Source of the DNA: Cryptomeria japonica
Lineage: Eukaryota; Streptophyta; Pinopsida; Cupressales; Cupressaceae
Direction: 5' to 3'
Assembly (NCBI RefSeq): GCF_030272615.1
Contig: NC_081413.1
Location: 16,256,285-16,316,284, forward strand
DNA length: 60,000 bases
The translations under genes and the position numbers were made by a program. This document shows, piece after piece, positions 21,227-33,431 of this stretch. The notes beneath the pieces were generated by a model, which was not told where the DNA came from, did no database searches, and saw only the letters and a program-made list of their open reading frames with translations. Position 1 is the stretch's first letter. Each line of letters starts with the position of its first letter.

Positions 21227-21693
21227 TGCATCATACATACCCATCCAGCATATGATGTCCTACAAACATCCCCATTAAATAACTCAATTCAGTTAAATTA
21301 ACATTAAATATCATATAATATCAGATTCCTTTAATAAAATCTGAGAGGATTTTCATTTATCAAAAACTAGTAGAGAAAATTTATTTGTGATATATATAAA
21401 ATATTTAAAATTTAATTTTACATTAATTTTGTCTTAAAAATTATTAGACTATAATTAATTTGAAAATATTTATATTAATAGATGAGTTTTTTTTCCTTAA
21501 AACAATTGTATAATTTTTTTGAATCAAACTTAAGTTTTCACTTTCTAACAAATATTTACATTATATATTTGAAAAATATATTTATTAAAGATAAAGTAAA
21601 TATAATAATATTATTATCTATTTTTTTTTAATAATGTATATATTTTTTATTATTTTGTTTAATAGTATTATTATTTATTAGTTTGTTTAACAA
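21227..21693. other. AT-rich non-coding DNA before LINE-1
   Basis: Only short frames; AT-rich with T/A runs. Nothing recognised. Confidence 0.5.
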
Positions 21694-21705
21694 TGTATAT
21701 ATTTA
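21694..21705. repeat. Left target-site duplication of LINE-1
   Basis: TGTATATATTTA here against TCTATATATTTA right after the poly-A tail (54019-54030), one mismatch in 12. Confidence 0.6.
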
Positions 21706-21754
21706 GGATTGATTTTGAGAGATGGTGTCGTGCGTGAGAGAGAAAGCGGGATGT

Positions 21755-21782
21755 CGAGCTAGGGCATCGATGCCCTAGCTCG
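21755..21782. repeat. Perfect 28-bp palindrome in the LINE-1 5' UTR
   Basis: Each 14-base arm reads CGAGCTAGGGCATC or its exact reverse complement, with no loop, centred between 21768 and 21769, about 50 bp from the proposed LINE start. It could form a strong RNA hairpin or bind a dimeric factor. Confidence 0.95.
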
Positions 21783-21809
21783 TGGGCAGACATTGCCTAT
21801 TAGTACGTT

Positions 21810-22068
21810 GGGGGGAGGGCAATGGAGGCTTGTGCAGGGAGGGGAGGAGTTGCGGGTGTTGGGGGTTGAGCGGTGGTTTGCGAGAGGGGGGTTGTGCTAC
21901 GTGCGGCTGGGGTTCAGGATTCTCTATTGGCTCGTGGTTTTCCAGTGGGGCAAGGGGCTGCAGTTGGCTCTGCCTTTTGGTGGTGCTTGGGAGGGGTGGG
22001 GTCTTGGTTGTCATGTTTTCTTTCTTTCCCCCATTAGGGTGTGGGATTCTTTATTTTTGTGAGGTCTA
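21810..22068 (+). promoter_or_regulatory. G-rich LINE-1 5' UTR
   Basis: The sense strand is G-rich, with GGG runs in 21837-21865 (GGGAGGGG...GGG...GGGGG, loops of about 1, 9 and 4 bases) that fit a G-quadruplex pattern. Gly/Cys/Trp-rich frames here are composition artefacts, not genes. L1 elements use internal promoters in this region. Confidence 0.4.
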
Positions 22069-23226
22069 ATGTCGAGTATTGGTGGAGAGGCCTCAAAGGC
22101 ACCTCCCGCCATGGTTTTTCGTGTTGCGGTGGGTTCAAAATCCCCATCCCAAAGTATGAAGACTTTTAATAATAATCTTTTATCCTCAAATTCAGGGTTT
22201 GGTAGTGTTGGTGGCTCTCTGATTATGAAGATTAATGGTTGTCTGGAGAGATGCAGTGAGAGGTTGAGGTTGGTTATTCCTCCAAAGATGATAGCTGAAG
22301 ATGTTGAATACTTTTCAAAATACTCACTATATTGCAAGTTTTGGGGAATGAGGGTTTCTTTGTAGTTTTTGGAAAATTGGGCATAGAGGACTTGGGCACT
22401 GGAAGGGGAAATGGAGATTGTGTTGTTGTCAAACAACTACTTCATGGTTACTTTCAACTGCATAAAGGATCGTAATAGGGTTTTTGAAGGAGGCCCATAT
22501 TTTTACAACCAGGTGAGGTTGTTCATCAAACCTTGGCATGCGGGGTTTAACCCTTCAGAGGAGCTCCCGAATAGGGTTCCAGTGTGGGTTCATTTACCAC
22601 GTTTTCTGGTGGAATGTTATCAAGAGGATGTGTTGCGGATGTTTGCCTCACTGCTTGGGAAGCCAGTGGGATCTTCAACGCAAACTCTGGTGAGAAAGGT
22701 AATGACTTTTAATCGTATCTGTCTTGAAATTGATCTTAGTAAACCTTTGCCAGATGCTATAGATATGTGTGCAGGCTCTTATTCTTGGGTTCAGTAGTTG
22801 GATTATGAGACTTTACCATTTTGGTGTCGTATGCGTCATGAGTATGGTCATTTACAACGCAAGTGCCCTAGATATAAACTGGTGGTGCGCCAACCTCAGC
22901 AGCCGGCCCATAACCTAGATGGGGCTGATAAAGGAAAAGTTTCTATGTCGGCTAAGGTAGTGGGTGTTGATGGTTTTGTCTCAGTTAAGACAAAGAACAA
23001 GAATCAAGGACAAAAGAGGTCCTTGCAAGAGAGACAGGAGGAGGATACCTTTAACAGATTTGAAGCCTTGGATGACCTTAGCCAACAAGAAGTGAATCCA
23101 GGGTTAATCCCTTTAGATCAAGGTGCATCAGGTGTGGTTCCAGAAAGTATGATCGGGGACTCTACCCAGGCTCTGCAAGTGGCTGGAAGCCAGCAAATGG
23201 AGATGGATCAGCTAGTAGTGGTCTAG
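22069..23226 (+). pseudogene. LINE-1 ORF1 (DUF4283 / zinc-knuckle gag-like), broken
   Basis: One frame from ATG 22069 with stops at 22363, about 22384 and 22795. It shows a DUF4283-type core (FIKPWHAGFNPSEE..RVPVWVHLP, then LGKPVGSSTQT) and a zinc-knuckle remnant CRMRHEYGHLQRKC whose second Cys has become Arg. The C-terminal third is polar, as in plant L1 ORF1 proteins, which bind element RNA. ORF2 begins about 265 bp downstream. Confidence 0.8.
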
Positions 23227-23491
23227 TTGGGATCCACTTTTGGTGCAGAAGTGAATTTGGCTGGGGGGAGGGTTCTCCGGCAGCTCAGAAATTGGAACCT
23301 GTTGGGGTCAAAAGTAATAAGACCTCTGTACACCTGGGTCTTCATCATAAAGATATTAAGAAAGGTGCTTTGGAGAAGAATTTGAAGGTTAGCATAACGA
23401 AGGATTTGGATAAGATAAAATTGATGGGGGAGAATTTGGTTGAGTCAGGGTCAGTAAAGACTCTGGATTCTCACTTTTCTAATCCTCTAAA

Positions 23492-24170
23492 ATGATTGTG
23501 CTATCATGGAATGTGAGGGGCTTGAACAGTGGCCCTAGATAAAAAGTTGTTCAGGAATTGATTAGGAGTCATTCACCTGATATCCTATTCTTGCGGGAAA
23601 CTAAAATTTCTGTGGAAAGTATGATGGGTGTGGTGTCGAAGTTGTGGGGGTGAGGTGAGTGTTAGTCTATTGGGGCAGCTAGCTCCTATAGAGGGGTGGC
23701 CTGCCTTTGGAACCCCTTGAGGATTCATCTTATTTGGTGGGTTGCTTCTAGATCTTCTTTGTCTAGAGTTGCCTCTAGTCTTGAGATGGGGGAATAGCCC
23801 TCGCATAAAAGGAATAGCCCTTTTCATCCTTGGATTATGGCGGGAGATTTCAATGCCATTTTAGAGTTGTGTGAGAAGAAGGGTGGTGTTATGCATTTGG
23901 AACCTTCTTCTTTCCTTCTCCAAGATAGTATATCTTCATTGCATCTTGTTGACATTAAGCCTGGTAATGGTCTATTCACTTGGAACAACAGGAGGGTAGG
24001 GGAGTATTGGATTGTGGAGAGGTTGGACCATTTTCTGGTTTCTAGTTTTTGGATTGGTGGGGGGTAGTCCACATGTTCGGAGATTCTTGACTAGAGAGGG
24101 TCAGACCACTAGCCCATAAAGTTGGTGTCTTCTTCTGCTTAGGTCACTCACACTCCATTCAAATTCTAGC
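23492..24170 (+). pseudogene. LINE-1 ORF2, endonuclease part, broken
   Basis: It starts at ATG 23492 with MIVLSWNVRGLN, the usual beginning of the apurinic-type endonuclease of plant L1s. ILFLRETKIS (normally ETK/ETH) follows, then WIMAGDFNAI and ERLDHFLVS blocks near 23840-24050. Several stops and frame changes interrupt it. The enzyme nicks target DNA to prime reverse transcription. Confidence 0.8.
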
Positions 24171-24174
24171 TTAT

Positions 24175-26000
24175 GTGGTTGTGAGATCCTTCTTTGTAGG
24201 ATCATGTTGTGGGTGGTGGAGGAAAGGGAGGCCAGCCTTAGGCACTGCTATGTACAATTTTGCAAAGCAGTTGCAATTTGTCAAGGTTCAGCTTAAACGG
24301 TGGAACCTCCAGTGTTTCAGGAATATTTTTAATGCTAAGAAAGTTGCTCAAATAGTGTTGAATGACATTACCAGGGAAATAAGAGAGCATGGTTTGTCTG
24401 AAGCCTTGCTTAGGGAGGAAGATAGGGTTGTCAAGGATTTAGAGGAATGGGAACTTAGGGAAGAAATCTATTGGAAATAGAGAGCTCGTATTGATTGGCT
24501 TCGAGCGGGGGACAAGAATATTGCATTCTTCTTCAATTCAGTGAAAGCAAGAAGATATGGCAATTATATTCCTGTTATGGTCAATGATAGAGGTGAGCAG
24601 TGTTTATCCTTGTAGGAGATCTCTAAGGAGGCTTTACAGTATTTTTGGTCCCTCTTTAGCGAGGATACTCAGGCGGAATTGGAAGAGGAGAATCAGGTTC
24701 TTGCTTGTATCCCTTCTCTAGTTACTAGGGAGATGAATGAGAAGCTTATGGGTCCTATTTTGCTGGAAGAACTTGAGAGGATTATTTTTCTCATGAGGAA
24801 AGGAAAAGCCCCTAGCCCCGAATGGGTTCCCAGTTGAGTTCTTTCAATATTTTTGGGATATTATCAAACTAGACATATTGGAGGTGGTCCAAGAGTCTCA
24901 AAGGAATAAGCAGATGCTTTGTGCTTTGAATGCGATTTTCATTGCACTAATCCCCAAGTATGATGGGGATGACCGGTTAGGCTAGTTCCACCCTCTCTCT
25001 CTCTGTAATCTGACCTATAAGATTATTTCTAAGTTGATAGCAGAGACGTAGAAGAACTATCTTGGGGATGTCATCTCAAAGGAGCAGAGTGGGTTTGTGG
25101 AAGGTCGCCAAATCCTAGATAGTGTGGTCATTGCTACTAAGGCCATTCATTCTATGGCGGCTTCCAAGGAAAAAGTTATGTTTATTAAGCTGGATATGGC
25201 TAAGTCTTATGATAGAGTTTGTTGGTCCTTTTTCCAGAAGATCCTTAGGGCCTTTGGCTTTGTTGATGAATCGATTCAATGGGTTATGAGTTGTGTTACG
25301 TCTACCTCCTTCTCTATGCTAAACAATGGAGATCATACAGAGTTGTTTGGTGCTTTTAGGGGTCTTTGCTACGGGGACCCACTCTCCCCATACTTATTCA
25401 TTCTTCTAGTTGAGGGTCTGGGGAGTTTGATTAAGCATAATGTGGTTCTGGGTATTATTCAAGGTTGGAATTGGGGAAATGACCTACATCCTCAATCCCA
25501 TTTGTAGTTTGTTGATGACACAGACCTGATGGGACTAGCTCAGATTAGAGAAGCTTCGAATTTGCACAAAGTTTTGGATATTTATCCTGTCGCTTTGGGC
25601 CAGTTGATCAATGAGGATAAATCTTACATTCTCTTCTTCAACACACCTAGAAATATTCAGATGAGGATTGCTCATATCCTAAGATTCCAAGTCATTTCTC
25701 TTCCCTTGACTTACCTGGGTATTCCTATCTCTACTAGTAACCCTCCCGGGGATTTGTGGCAGGGTATCTTGAACAAATTTTGCATGAAGGTTGAAAATTG
25801 GACACACATATGGTTATCCTTTGCTAGGAGGGTTCAACTGATCCAATCGGTGGTTCAGGCTCTTCCAATTTATCAGTGTATGCTCCAAGTGGTTCTTGAA
25901 GGGATCAAATTCTCTAGCAAGGTAATTCTTATGGGCAGGCAACCTATCCTCCTACAAATGGTGTCTTGTCAATTGGGACTTAATGTGTAGCCCGAAGCAG
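24175..26000 (+). pseudogene. LINE-1 ORF2, reverse transcriptase part, broken
   Basis: The ordered RT motifs are visible: EGRQILD, FIKLDMAKSYDRV (motif A), GDPLSPYLFIL (motif B), FVDDTDLMG (motif C, usually FADD) near 25507-25535, and LPLTYLGIP. The region between 24480 and 25090 is the most damaged, with many stops. This is the RT_nLTR family used by non-LTR retrotransposons. Confidence 0.85.
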
Positions 26001-26039
26001 TCGGGTGGGCTTGACTTGAGGTAGTCTATTTTATTTGGG

Positions 26040-26983
26040 GAGGCTTTGACGGCTAAATTGTACTGGAGGTGGTGTGTTGAACAGGATCAAAGCTGGGCTA
26101 GGATTTTGGCCTGCAAATACATGCAGAGGATCCCGAAGGAGGAAATCCCAAGATATCCACTTGAGGGAAAAGGTTCTTCAATTTGGAGTACTCTCAAGAT
26201 AGGGGCTTCTCTTATAAAGGAAGGACTTTTTTGGATATTTAAGAGGGGGGAAGAGGTGCTTTTCTGGTTCGACTCTTGGGATGGGTATCCCCCCATCCTT
26301 AATCAGTTTCCCAACCTTGGGAATTTTTGCCAAAGGTTCCTGGAGGCAGGGTGGTCTAGGGTGAGAGACTTTAAGGTTGTTTATAAGTGTGGGCGTTTGG
26401 AGTTGGAGCAGTGGAAGGCTCCTAATGAATGGTCGATTGCTGGTATGGATGACTAGTGTGCTGAGTTGTATGTCATTTTGGCAAGTAGACACTATACGTC
26501 TCTCAAGGGTAGGGATAGACTTGCTTGGTCCCCAAATCCTAAGGGCATTTTCACTGTGGCTAGTGGTTACCAGGAGCTCTTATCCGAAGATTGAAGGGGA
26601 GGGAGGTGCTTTGGTGGAAACATGTGTGGAATAATTTTTCTTGGCCGAATTATAACTATTTCGCTTGGACTTTGGCTTTGAATAGATGTCTAACTTGGGA
26701 CAACATTCATAAGCAAGGATTCCTTGGGCCTTCCATCTATGTTTTGTGTGGTAATGGGGAAGAGGATTCCTCACACCTGTTCTTCAGATACCCTTTCTCA
26801 TTGCTAATTTGGCATTACTGGTGGGGGGTGTGGAAGCATCCTTGTGTTCACGTAGATTCTTTGGCGGAGTTTTGGAGCAGTTTGGGCAGGCCTCCTATCT
26901 TGTCCTCTTTTCTCTAGACTGTCTGGCATATTGGGCCCATGTTCATATTGTGGAAGATCTGGCTAGAGAGGAATAGGAGGATC
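26040..26983 (+). pseudogene. LINE-1 ORF2, zf-RVT and linker part, cut by the nest
   Basis: ALTAKLYWRWC and the frame at 26591-26917 (FAWTLALNRCLTWDNI..GPSIYVLCGNGEEDSSHLFF) are the zf-RVT region that follows RT in plant L1s. It ends in WLERNRRI at the left GGATC (26979-26983), where copia B begins. The RNase H half resumes at 53126. Confidence 0.8.
26979..26983. repeat. Left target-site duplication of copia B
   Basis: GGATC; the second copy is at 53121-53125. It was made from LINE-1 coding sequence. Confidence 0.88.
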
Positions 26984-27826
26984 TAATTAATAATGATGAA
27001 CAATAAATACCCTAATCAGTACTGAGAAGGGGGTGAATCAGTACATACAAAAACTTCTCAACAACTTATCAAGTCAAAACAATGCTAATCGGTTGTCTTC
27101 ATCACTGAACTTAACCATGGCAATACCAGTTAAACACAGTAAGACTTCAGACAGCTAAACCAGTACAACTGAATACTTCAAATAACATTCAACACTTGAT
27201 AACTACTTCACCAATATGCTCATACATGTGTCGTATCAGTAATACCATAACCATTAGCTTTGCATGCATATTTGCCTAAATACAGACTGTCCAATCATCA
27301 CATGAAAAATGCACAACTTATGACACACAAATTTTTCACTTGGAAACCCAAATGGGAAAAATCACGGTGGGGATGAATACCCACAAGCTTTTTTTTTAAC
27401 TCTTTTGAAGCTCACTCTGTTAGGAGCCTAGTCCAGTTAAAGACTTTACAATAAGGTTATGTTAGGAACCGATCCTGTTAAAGATCACTCGATTAAGGGA
27501 TGGTTGTATACCCTGTTAAAGGTTACCTCATTGGAGGATTTGAAAAACTCAATGATCTTGAGTTACCTGGTTAGAGGATTTGCAATAAGCCTGTTAAAGC
27601 TACTCGGTAAAGGGATTTTCCTACTGTTGAAATGGTTAGAAGACAACAGGTAAAGCTCTGATCTGATAACAGCACTACATGCTAAGGCAGATCCATTTCA
27701 GCTCCTCTACTCTGTAATCATACTCTGTAGTTTTCCACTCACTGGTCTGGAAAGTATCTCATCACTCGGATACAAACACAACATTTGCCAACACAAACCA
27801 TAACAAACATCATCGACCTTATAGAC
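26984..27826 (-). repeat. Copia B left (3') LTR, outer part
   Basis: Begins TAATTAATAATGATGAAC, aligned base for base with TGATGAATAATTATGAAC at the start of the right LTR, so the terminal TG has mutated to TA. It ends at the duplicated TAGAC where copia A entered. Confidence 0.88.
27822..27826. repeat. Left target-site duplication of copia A
   Basis: TAGAC, repeated at 34450-34454. The empty site reads TTATAGACAACAATTAGG in the other copia B LTR near 52535. Confidence 0.95.
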
Positions 27827-28850
27827 TATTGGTATTTTGGTATGGTTGTCATGTATGTCAACACCTACAAAAACTTTAGCACTTTGGAGATCCAGCAACA
27901 TTCACCTGCAAGCAAGTGACTTTTGCACAGTCACTGGTATATGGTCCATCGGTAGGATATAATGATCACCGGCACTTGGGATAGCATGGAAAACACTTGG
28001 TAATGTCGAAGACATTGTTTGGACATCTTATCTTGGAGAATTGTTACCGACAAATAGGTCCAGGTTATGCACCGACAGGCTTATCTTTTCCAGATCAGCA
28101 CGACACGCTATGGAGATGATTAATTATTGTTGTAAATGCATTAAGCTGGCATATTCAATCAGTTATTGCATCGGATATTGTATTATTTGTAAAATGATTT
28201 TATTGTAATATCTTGAAGAGTCAACCTACTAAAATTGGTCTTAGGTTATGGTATAAATGTAAGATCTTAATTGTAAGATTGAATTTGGAATGCGAAAAAG
28301 GAATTGTGTGAAGGTATATGCGAGATTAAGAAGAGCTATACACGCAGACATCATTTGAAGGTGAAGCTAGGTTTTTGTGAAAGCATATCAGAACTACATC
28401 GGTACTGAATCTAGCATATGAAGATGCTACTTTGAGCAATACATTCTTATTGGATTTAACCATCCAACTGTAGTCAGTGTGACTCTCATTTGTGTTTGAG
28501 CAGTGAGCTCTAGGCGCTTGGCCTTTCTGCATGTGCAGACCCCATTTATGTACACTTACTATCTGCAGTAGTATCATCTGATTGTGGGTAAGGTTTCCCA
28601 CCATGTATTTTCCCCTTACAGGGTTTCCACATACAAATATTGGTGTTATGGGTTGTGGATGACTTTGTCCTTTTGTTTCATGCATTATTCTTTGTCGGTA
28701 TTACATTTATCTGTTAAAACTGTCCACTGGTATAACAGACTGGTTCACCGGTATTAAGTAATAATTTGGTTAAGTTGTTTGGTTTAAAATCATATTAGGC
28801 AACTGATACACCCCCCCCCCCCCCCTCTCAGTTGCTTCTGGGACCTAACA
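27827..28850 (+). repeat. Copia A 5' LTR (1024 bp)
   Basis: Starts TATTGGTATTTTGG (ancestral TGTTGG kept in the 3' LTR) and ends GGACCTAACA. It contains TATAAAT at 28252-28258 and a C15 tract at 28811-28825 between ACTGATACA and CTCTCAGT. Confidence 0.93.
28252..28258 (+). promoter_or_regulatory. TATA box of copia A LTR
   Basis: TATAAAT in GGTTATGGTATAAATGTAAG, identical in the 3' LTR at 33859-33865. Confidence 0.6.
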
Positions 28851-28852
28851 AT

Positions 28853-28864
28853 TGGTATCAGAGC
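28853..28864 (+). other. Copia A primer-binding site
   Basis: TGGTATCAGAGC, two bases after the LTR: the complement of plant initiator-Met tRNA 3' end, standard for plant copia elements. Confidence 0.95.
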
Positions 28865-28906
28865 CTAGTCCTCTTTTGTAGAAGTTTAACAACTTGAGGA
28901 GATCCA

Positions 28907-31900
28907 ATGTCTACTAACTATTTCAGGAAAGACAGTCCTAAACTTGATGGAACCAACTATGGCATATGGAAGATCATTATGGAGACACATTTGAATTGCA
29001 TTGGAAAGGATATATAGAATGTTACAAAGAATGGTTATATTGTTGCTACTTCCAGTCAGCCTAATCCACCTAACTTGACAAAAGATGAAGAAAATGATTG
29101 CAAAGCAAGAGAAGCACTTTTGAGCGCATTATCAGATCAGCAAATCATGGGATTATCAAACAGATCAAGTGCTAAAGCTATTTGGGATCATTTGAAAAAC
29201 TGAATGAAGGAGATTCCACAATCAAAATTGCAAAACTTGAAAGCTTCCGGGTCAAGTATGAAAATCTGAAAATGGAAGAAGATGAAAGGATTTCTGCTTT
29301 TATGGAAAGAGTAAATGAAATTGTTTTGGGTATCAAATGTTGTGGAGGAACCTTAAGTGAAGATGAAATTGTTTCAAAAGTTTTAAGAGGATTGCCATCG
29401 GCATATAAAATGAAGGTTACTGCTATAAATGAGTTAAGAACAATGCCTAATACATTAGTAACTAGGGATACATTGATTGGAAAACTTTCAGCCTTTGAAA
29501 TTAAGGAATTTGGCCCTGTTTCTACTATAAAGATAGATTTAGCATTTAAAGCATCAACATCATCTACATCATCATTTGACAAATCTGATTGGAAAGCCTT
29601 TTATGCAAGAGAACTTGAGGAAAGCAGAAAAGAAAATGAAGAACTTGAAGAGCTTGAAGCACTATTTGCAAGAAAAATGCCTAAAGGTCCAGTTGGAAGT
29701 AAGTATAAAGGTAAAGCACCCTTTAAATGTTTTAACTACAACAAGATTGGTCATATGGCTTCAAGATGCCCTGATAGACATGCTAGACTAAGAGAAGAAG
29801 CTAGAACGACATACAAGTCTAATCCTGAATATCAGAGATACAGATTTAAGAAGAATGAAGACAAATCTTGTTCTGTAGCTGATGAAGGAGTGACTGATGA
29901 TTTTGATGAAGATCCGACAGACAATGGATGGGTTTTTATTGCTATAACAGAAGATCAACTAGCACCTACAGTCAAACCATTAGAGCAGACCTTGGCAGCT
30001 AAAATTGAAGTAAAGGATGAATGGATCATTGATTCTAGATGCTCACATCATATGATAGGAGATAAAGGTAAATTCTTGAACTTTCAAGAATATAATGATG
30101 GCTTAGTAAGATTTGGAGATGACAAAGCTTGTCAAATCAAAGGTAAGGGTTCAATATCTCTTGATGGTAAGCATAAAACTGACAATGTTTACTATGTTGA
30201 AGGTTTAAAACATAATCTTTTGAGTGTTGGTCAATTAGTTGAGAAAGGATTTCAGTTGCAATTCAAAAATGGAAAATGCAAAATCATGAACAGAACTGGT
30301 TTAGAAATTGCAACCGGTAATCAGACTAGAGGTAATATCTTTCATTTGAATAACAGTGAAAAGACATGCTTGATTGCACACATTGATGAAAGTTGGTTAT
30401 GGCATAAGAGACTTTGTCATGTAAACTTTGATTGCATGGTAAAAATCAGTACTACTAAGGCAGTTAGAGATTTACCTAAAATTGTCAAACCTCACAATAC
30501 AATATGTAAGGAATGTCAATTTGGAAAACAAGTTAGAGCTAGTTTCAAAAGTATTCCAGAAAAATCCAATAATGCCCTTGATTTAATTCATATTGATTTA
30601 TGTGGTCCAACAAGAACTAAAAGCTTACAAGGTGATAGATATTTCATGCTAATCATTGATGTCTATTCTAGAATGTGTTGGGTTACTTTTCTTAGAGAAA
30701 AATCAGAAGCACTTGGAAAGTTTAAATTGTTCAAAGCAATGGTTGAAAATGAAACCGGTAAGAAAATCAAATGTTTAAGATTAGATCAAGGAGGTGAATT
30801 TACATTTAAGGAATTTAATACATTTTGTGAAGTGAATGGAATCAAAAGACAGCTATCAGCACCTCGGACACCTCAGCAGAATGGAGTTGTTGAAAGAAAA
30901 AATAGAACTATCTTAGATGCAGCTAGAAGTATGTTATCAGAAGCAAATCTACCACATGTATATTGGAGAGAGGCAATAAGTACAGTGGTCTATACATTCA
31001 ACAAAGTTCACATCAAAGGTGAAACTGGTAAGACCCCTCATGAATTATGGTTTGGTATTACTCCTACTCTTAAATATTTCAGAATATTTGATAGTAAATG
31101 TTACATTAGAAGAGATGAGTACATTGGGAAATTTGATCCTAGAAGTGATGAAGGAATATTTCTTGGTTATTCATCTAAGAGTAAAGCATATAGATGTTTT
31201 AACAAAAGATTGCAGAAAATTGTTGAGAGTACAAATGTAAAGATTGATGAACAGTTCAGAGGAACTTCAAGGTATATAGATTCTAAACCGGCAACAGAAA
31301 TTCTAACAAATGAACCTACATCAAACCCACTGGTACAGAGTGAAGATCCAGCTACACCAGTATCATCTGAAAATTCTACTGTGATTGAGGAACAACAACA
31401 AACAAAGACACCCCAGTATGTAAGACTGAATCATTCTGAAGATCAGATAATTGGAAACAAATACAAAGGAGTTATGACAAGAGGAAGATTGGAAAATGAA
31501 GAGGTATGTCTTATTTCTCAAATTGAACCATCATTAGTTAATGAGGCATGTGAAGATAAATATTGGACTAAAGCTATGGAAGAAGAATTAGAACAAATTG
31601 AGAAAAATAACACTTGGACATTAGTTCCCTGGCCTAAAGATAAAAATGTAATTGGAACAAAATGGGTATTCAGAAACAAACTTAATGAAGATGGTAAGGT
31701 TATCAGGAATAAAGCAAGACTAGTGTGTAAGGGATATTCTCAGAAAGAAGGAGTTGACTATAATGAAACCTTTGCACTGGTAGCTAGAATTGAGGCAATT
31801 AGATTATTTTTGGCCTTTGCAGCACACAAGAACTCCAAAGTATACCAAATGGATATTAAATGTACATTTCTAAATGGAGATCTTGAGGAGGAAGTTTACA

Positions 31901-33058
31901 TTGAACAACCTGATGGATTTTATTTGACAGATGACAAAGATATGGTTTGCAAGTTAAGGAAAGCTTTGTATGGATTAAAGCAAGCTCCAAGAGCTTGGTA
32001 TGCCAGATTGGATAAGTATCTTTTGAAAATTGTTTTTTCTAAAGGTAATGCTGAGAGTAACTTATACTATAAAGTGACTAATAATGAGATCTTGGCTATA
32101 GAAGTTTTTGTTGATGATATAATCTTTGGAGGAGAAGATGGATTGTGTAAAGACTTTTCTATAAAAATGCAACAAGAATTTGAAATGTCTATGATTGGTG
32201 AAATAAAATTCTTTTTGGGACTACAGATTTCACAGACTGACAAAGGTATATTCTTGAGTTAATCTAAATACTTAAAAGAGTTACTTAAGAAATTTGGGAT
32301 GGAGAACTCTAAACCGGTAAGCACACCTATGACTACAAATGACAAACTATCTTTAAGGGATGAATCTACACCTGCTAATCCAACAAGGTACAAATCTATG
32401 ATAGGAGGTTTACTGTATTTGACACAAACAAGACCTGATATTATGAATGCAGTATGTATTGTTTCAAGATTTCAGAGTAATCCTAGATAAAATCATTAAT
32501 CAGCAGTAAAAAGGATTTTTCGGTACTTACAAGGAACTACAAATCTTGGATTATGGTATCCTAGAGATGAAAAATTTGACCTATGTGCATACACAGATGC
32601 AAATTGGGCAGGAGATATTGATGATAGAAAAGCACCACCGGCGGAGCATTTTTTCTTGGAAGTAGATTAGTTTATTGGTTGAGTAAGAAACTGAGTTGTA
32701 CATCTTTATCAACAGCAGAATCAGCATATGTTGCAGCAGCAACTAACTATACACAGGTACTATGGCTTAAACAAATGTTGAAAGATTTAAGGTAAAATGC
32801 AAGGAACCTATAACTATCTATTGTGACAACTCAACAACAATTGATATATCTAAGAATCCGGTATTACATTCTAAAACAAAACATGTTTCAATCAAATTGA
32901 ATTTTCTAAGGGAGAATGTTGAAGCAAAAGAAATAAAACTGGTTTATGTGAATACTAAAGAACATCTTGCAGATATTTTCACTAAACCTTTGCCTAAGGA
33001 GACTTTTGACTATCTTAGAGAACAGCTTGGGTTCATACCCCCACCGGTAGATACTTAG
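28907..33058 (+). pseudogene. Copia A gag-pol polyprotein, broken
   Basis: Gag starts at ATG 28907 (MSTNYFRKDSPKLDG), with a TAG at 29015 in place of Trp and a frameshift near 29190; then one frame stays open to 32262. In order: UBN2-type gag; zinc knuckle [14 protein letters not shown] (second Cys now Tyr); protease [11 protein letters not shown] (DSG now DSR, 30031-30039); GAG-pre-integrase [14 protein letters not shown]; integrase with Asp in HIDLCGP, Asp in RLDQGGEF and Glu in VVERKN; RT with [12 protein letters not shown] and FVDDIIFGG (Asp pair 32113-32118). RNase H (32500-33058) is split by stops and at least one frameshift near 32630. Length and order are normal for copia. Confidence 0.93.
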
Positions 33059-33431
33059 AAAGTTGATGACTTTCATCAACCGGCAGAATTCACAGAGAAA
33101 TATTTTACTCTGGCTTTGATGAGGGAGCTACTTCACAGGGGGAGTAGTTGGTATATTTGTATTGATTGGTATTTTGTATATGAACTTGGTTTTGTTGCAA
33201 GTTTGGCATTTGATGTCAAAGGGGGAGTGATATCTATGGAAAAACACATTATCACACATTATCTTTTAGGGAGAGATTGGTTTGTACAGAAAAACATAAG
33301 GAAACTCATGTTACTCTCAGGGGGAGAGATTGTTACTTTAAGGAGATTCTTGGTTTCTGTTTTGGCATTTCTGTTTTGGCACTTTGATGGTTTTTCCATA
33401 TTGTGTTGCCATCAATGCCAAAGGGGGAGAT
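33059..33431 (+). other. Copia A 3' untranslated region with repeated polypurine motif
   Basis: GGGGGAG occurs at 33138-33144, 33221-33227, 33320-33326 and 33423-33429, each preceded by ACA, AAA or CTCA. Only the last, AAAGGGGGAGAT, abuts the LTR and is the functional primer position. Repeated polypurine-like motifs before the 3' LTR are known from SIRE/Maximus-type copia elements. No envelope-like protein is evident. Confidence 0.75.

Noticed and set aside
21775-22069. Gly/Trp/Cys-rich and Pro-rich frames at the start of LINE-1
   Set aside because: G-rich 5' UTR composition gives open frames in several phases on both strands; no start context or homology.
27459-27653. Small frames in the copia B LTR (also 52174-52368)
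   Set aside because: Present in both LTR copies only because the LTRs are homologous; Leu-rich, no domain, and no reason to expect coding sequence in an LTR.
29182-29184. Start of the long copia A frame at 29182
   Set aside because: The codon is TTG. Homology continues upstream in another phase to ATG 28907, so this is a frameshift site, not a start.
33059-33431. Envelope-like gene after copia A pol (frame 33116-33478)
   Set aside because: The frame spans the polypurine ladder and runs into the LTR; no signal peptide plus transmembrane pattern or coiled coil that would support an envelope-like protein.
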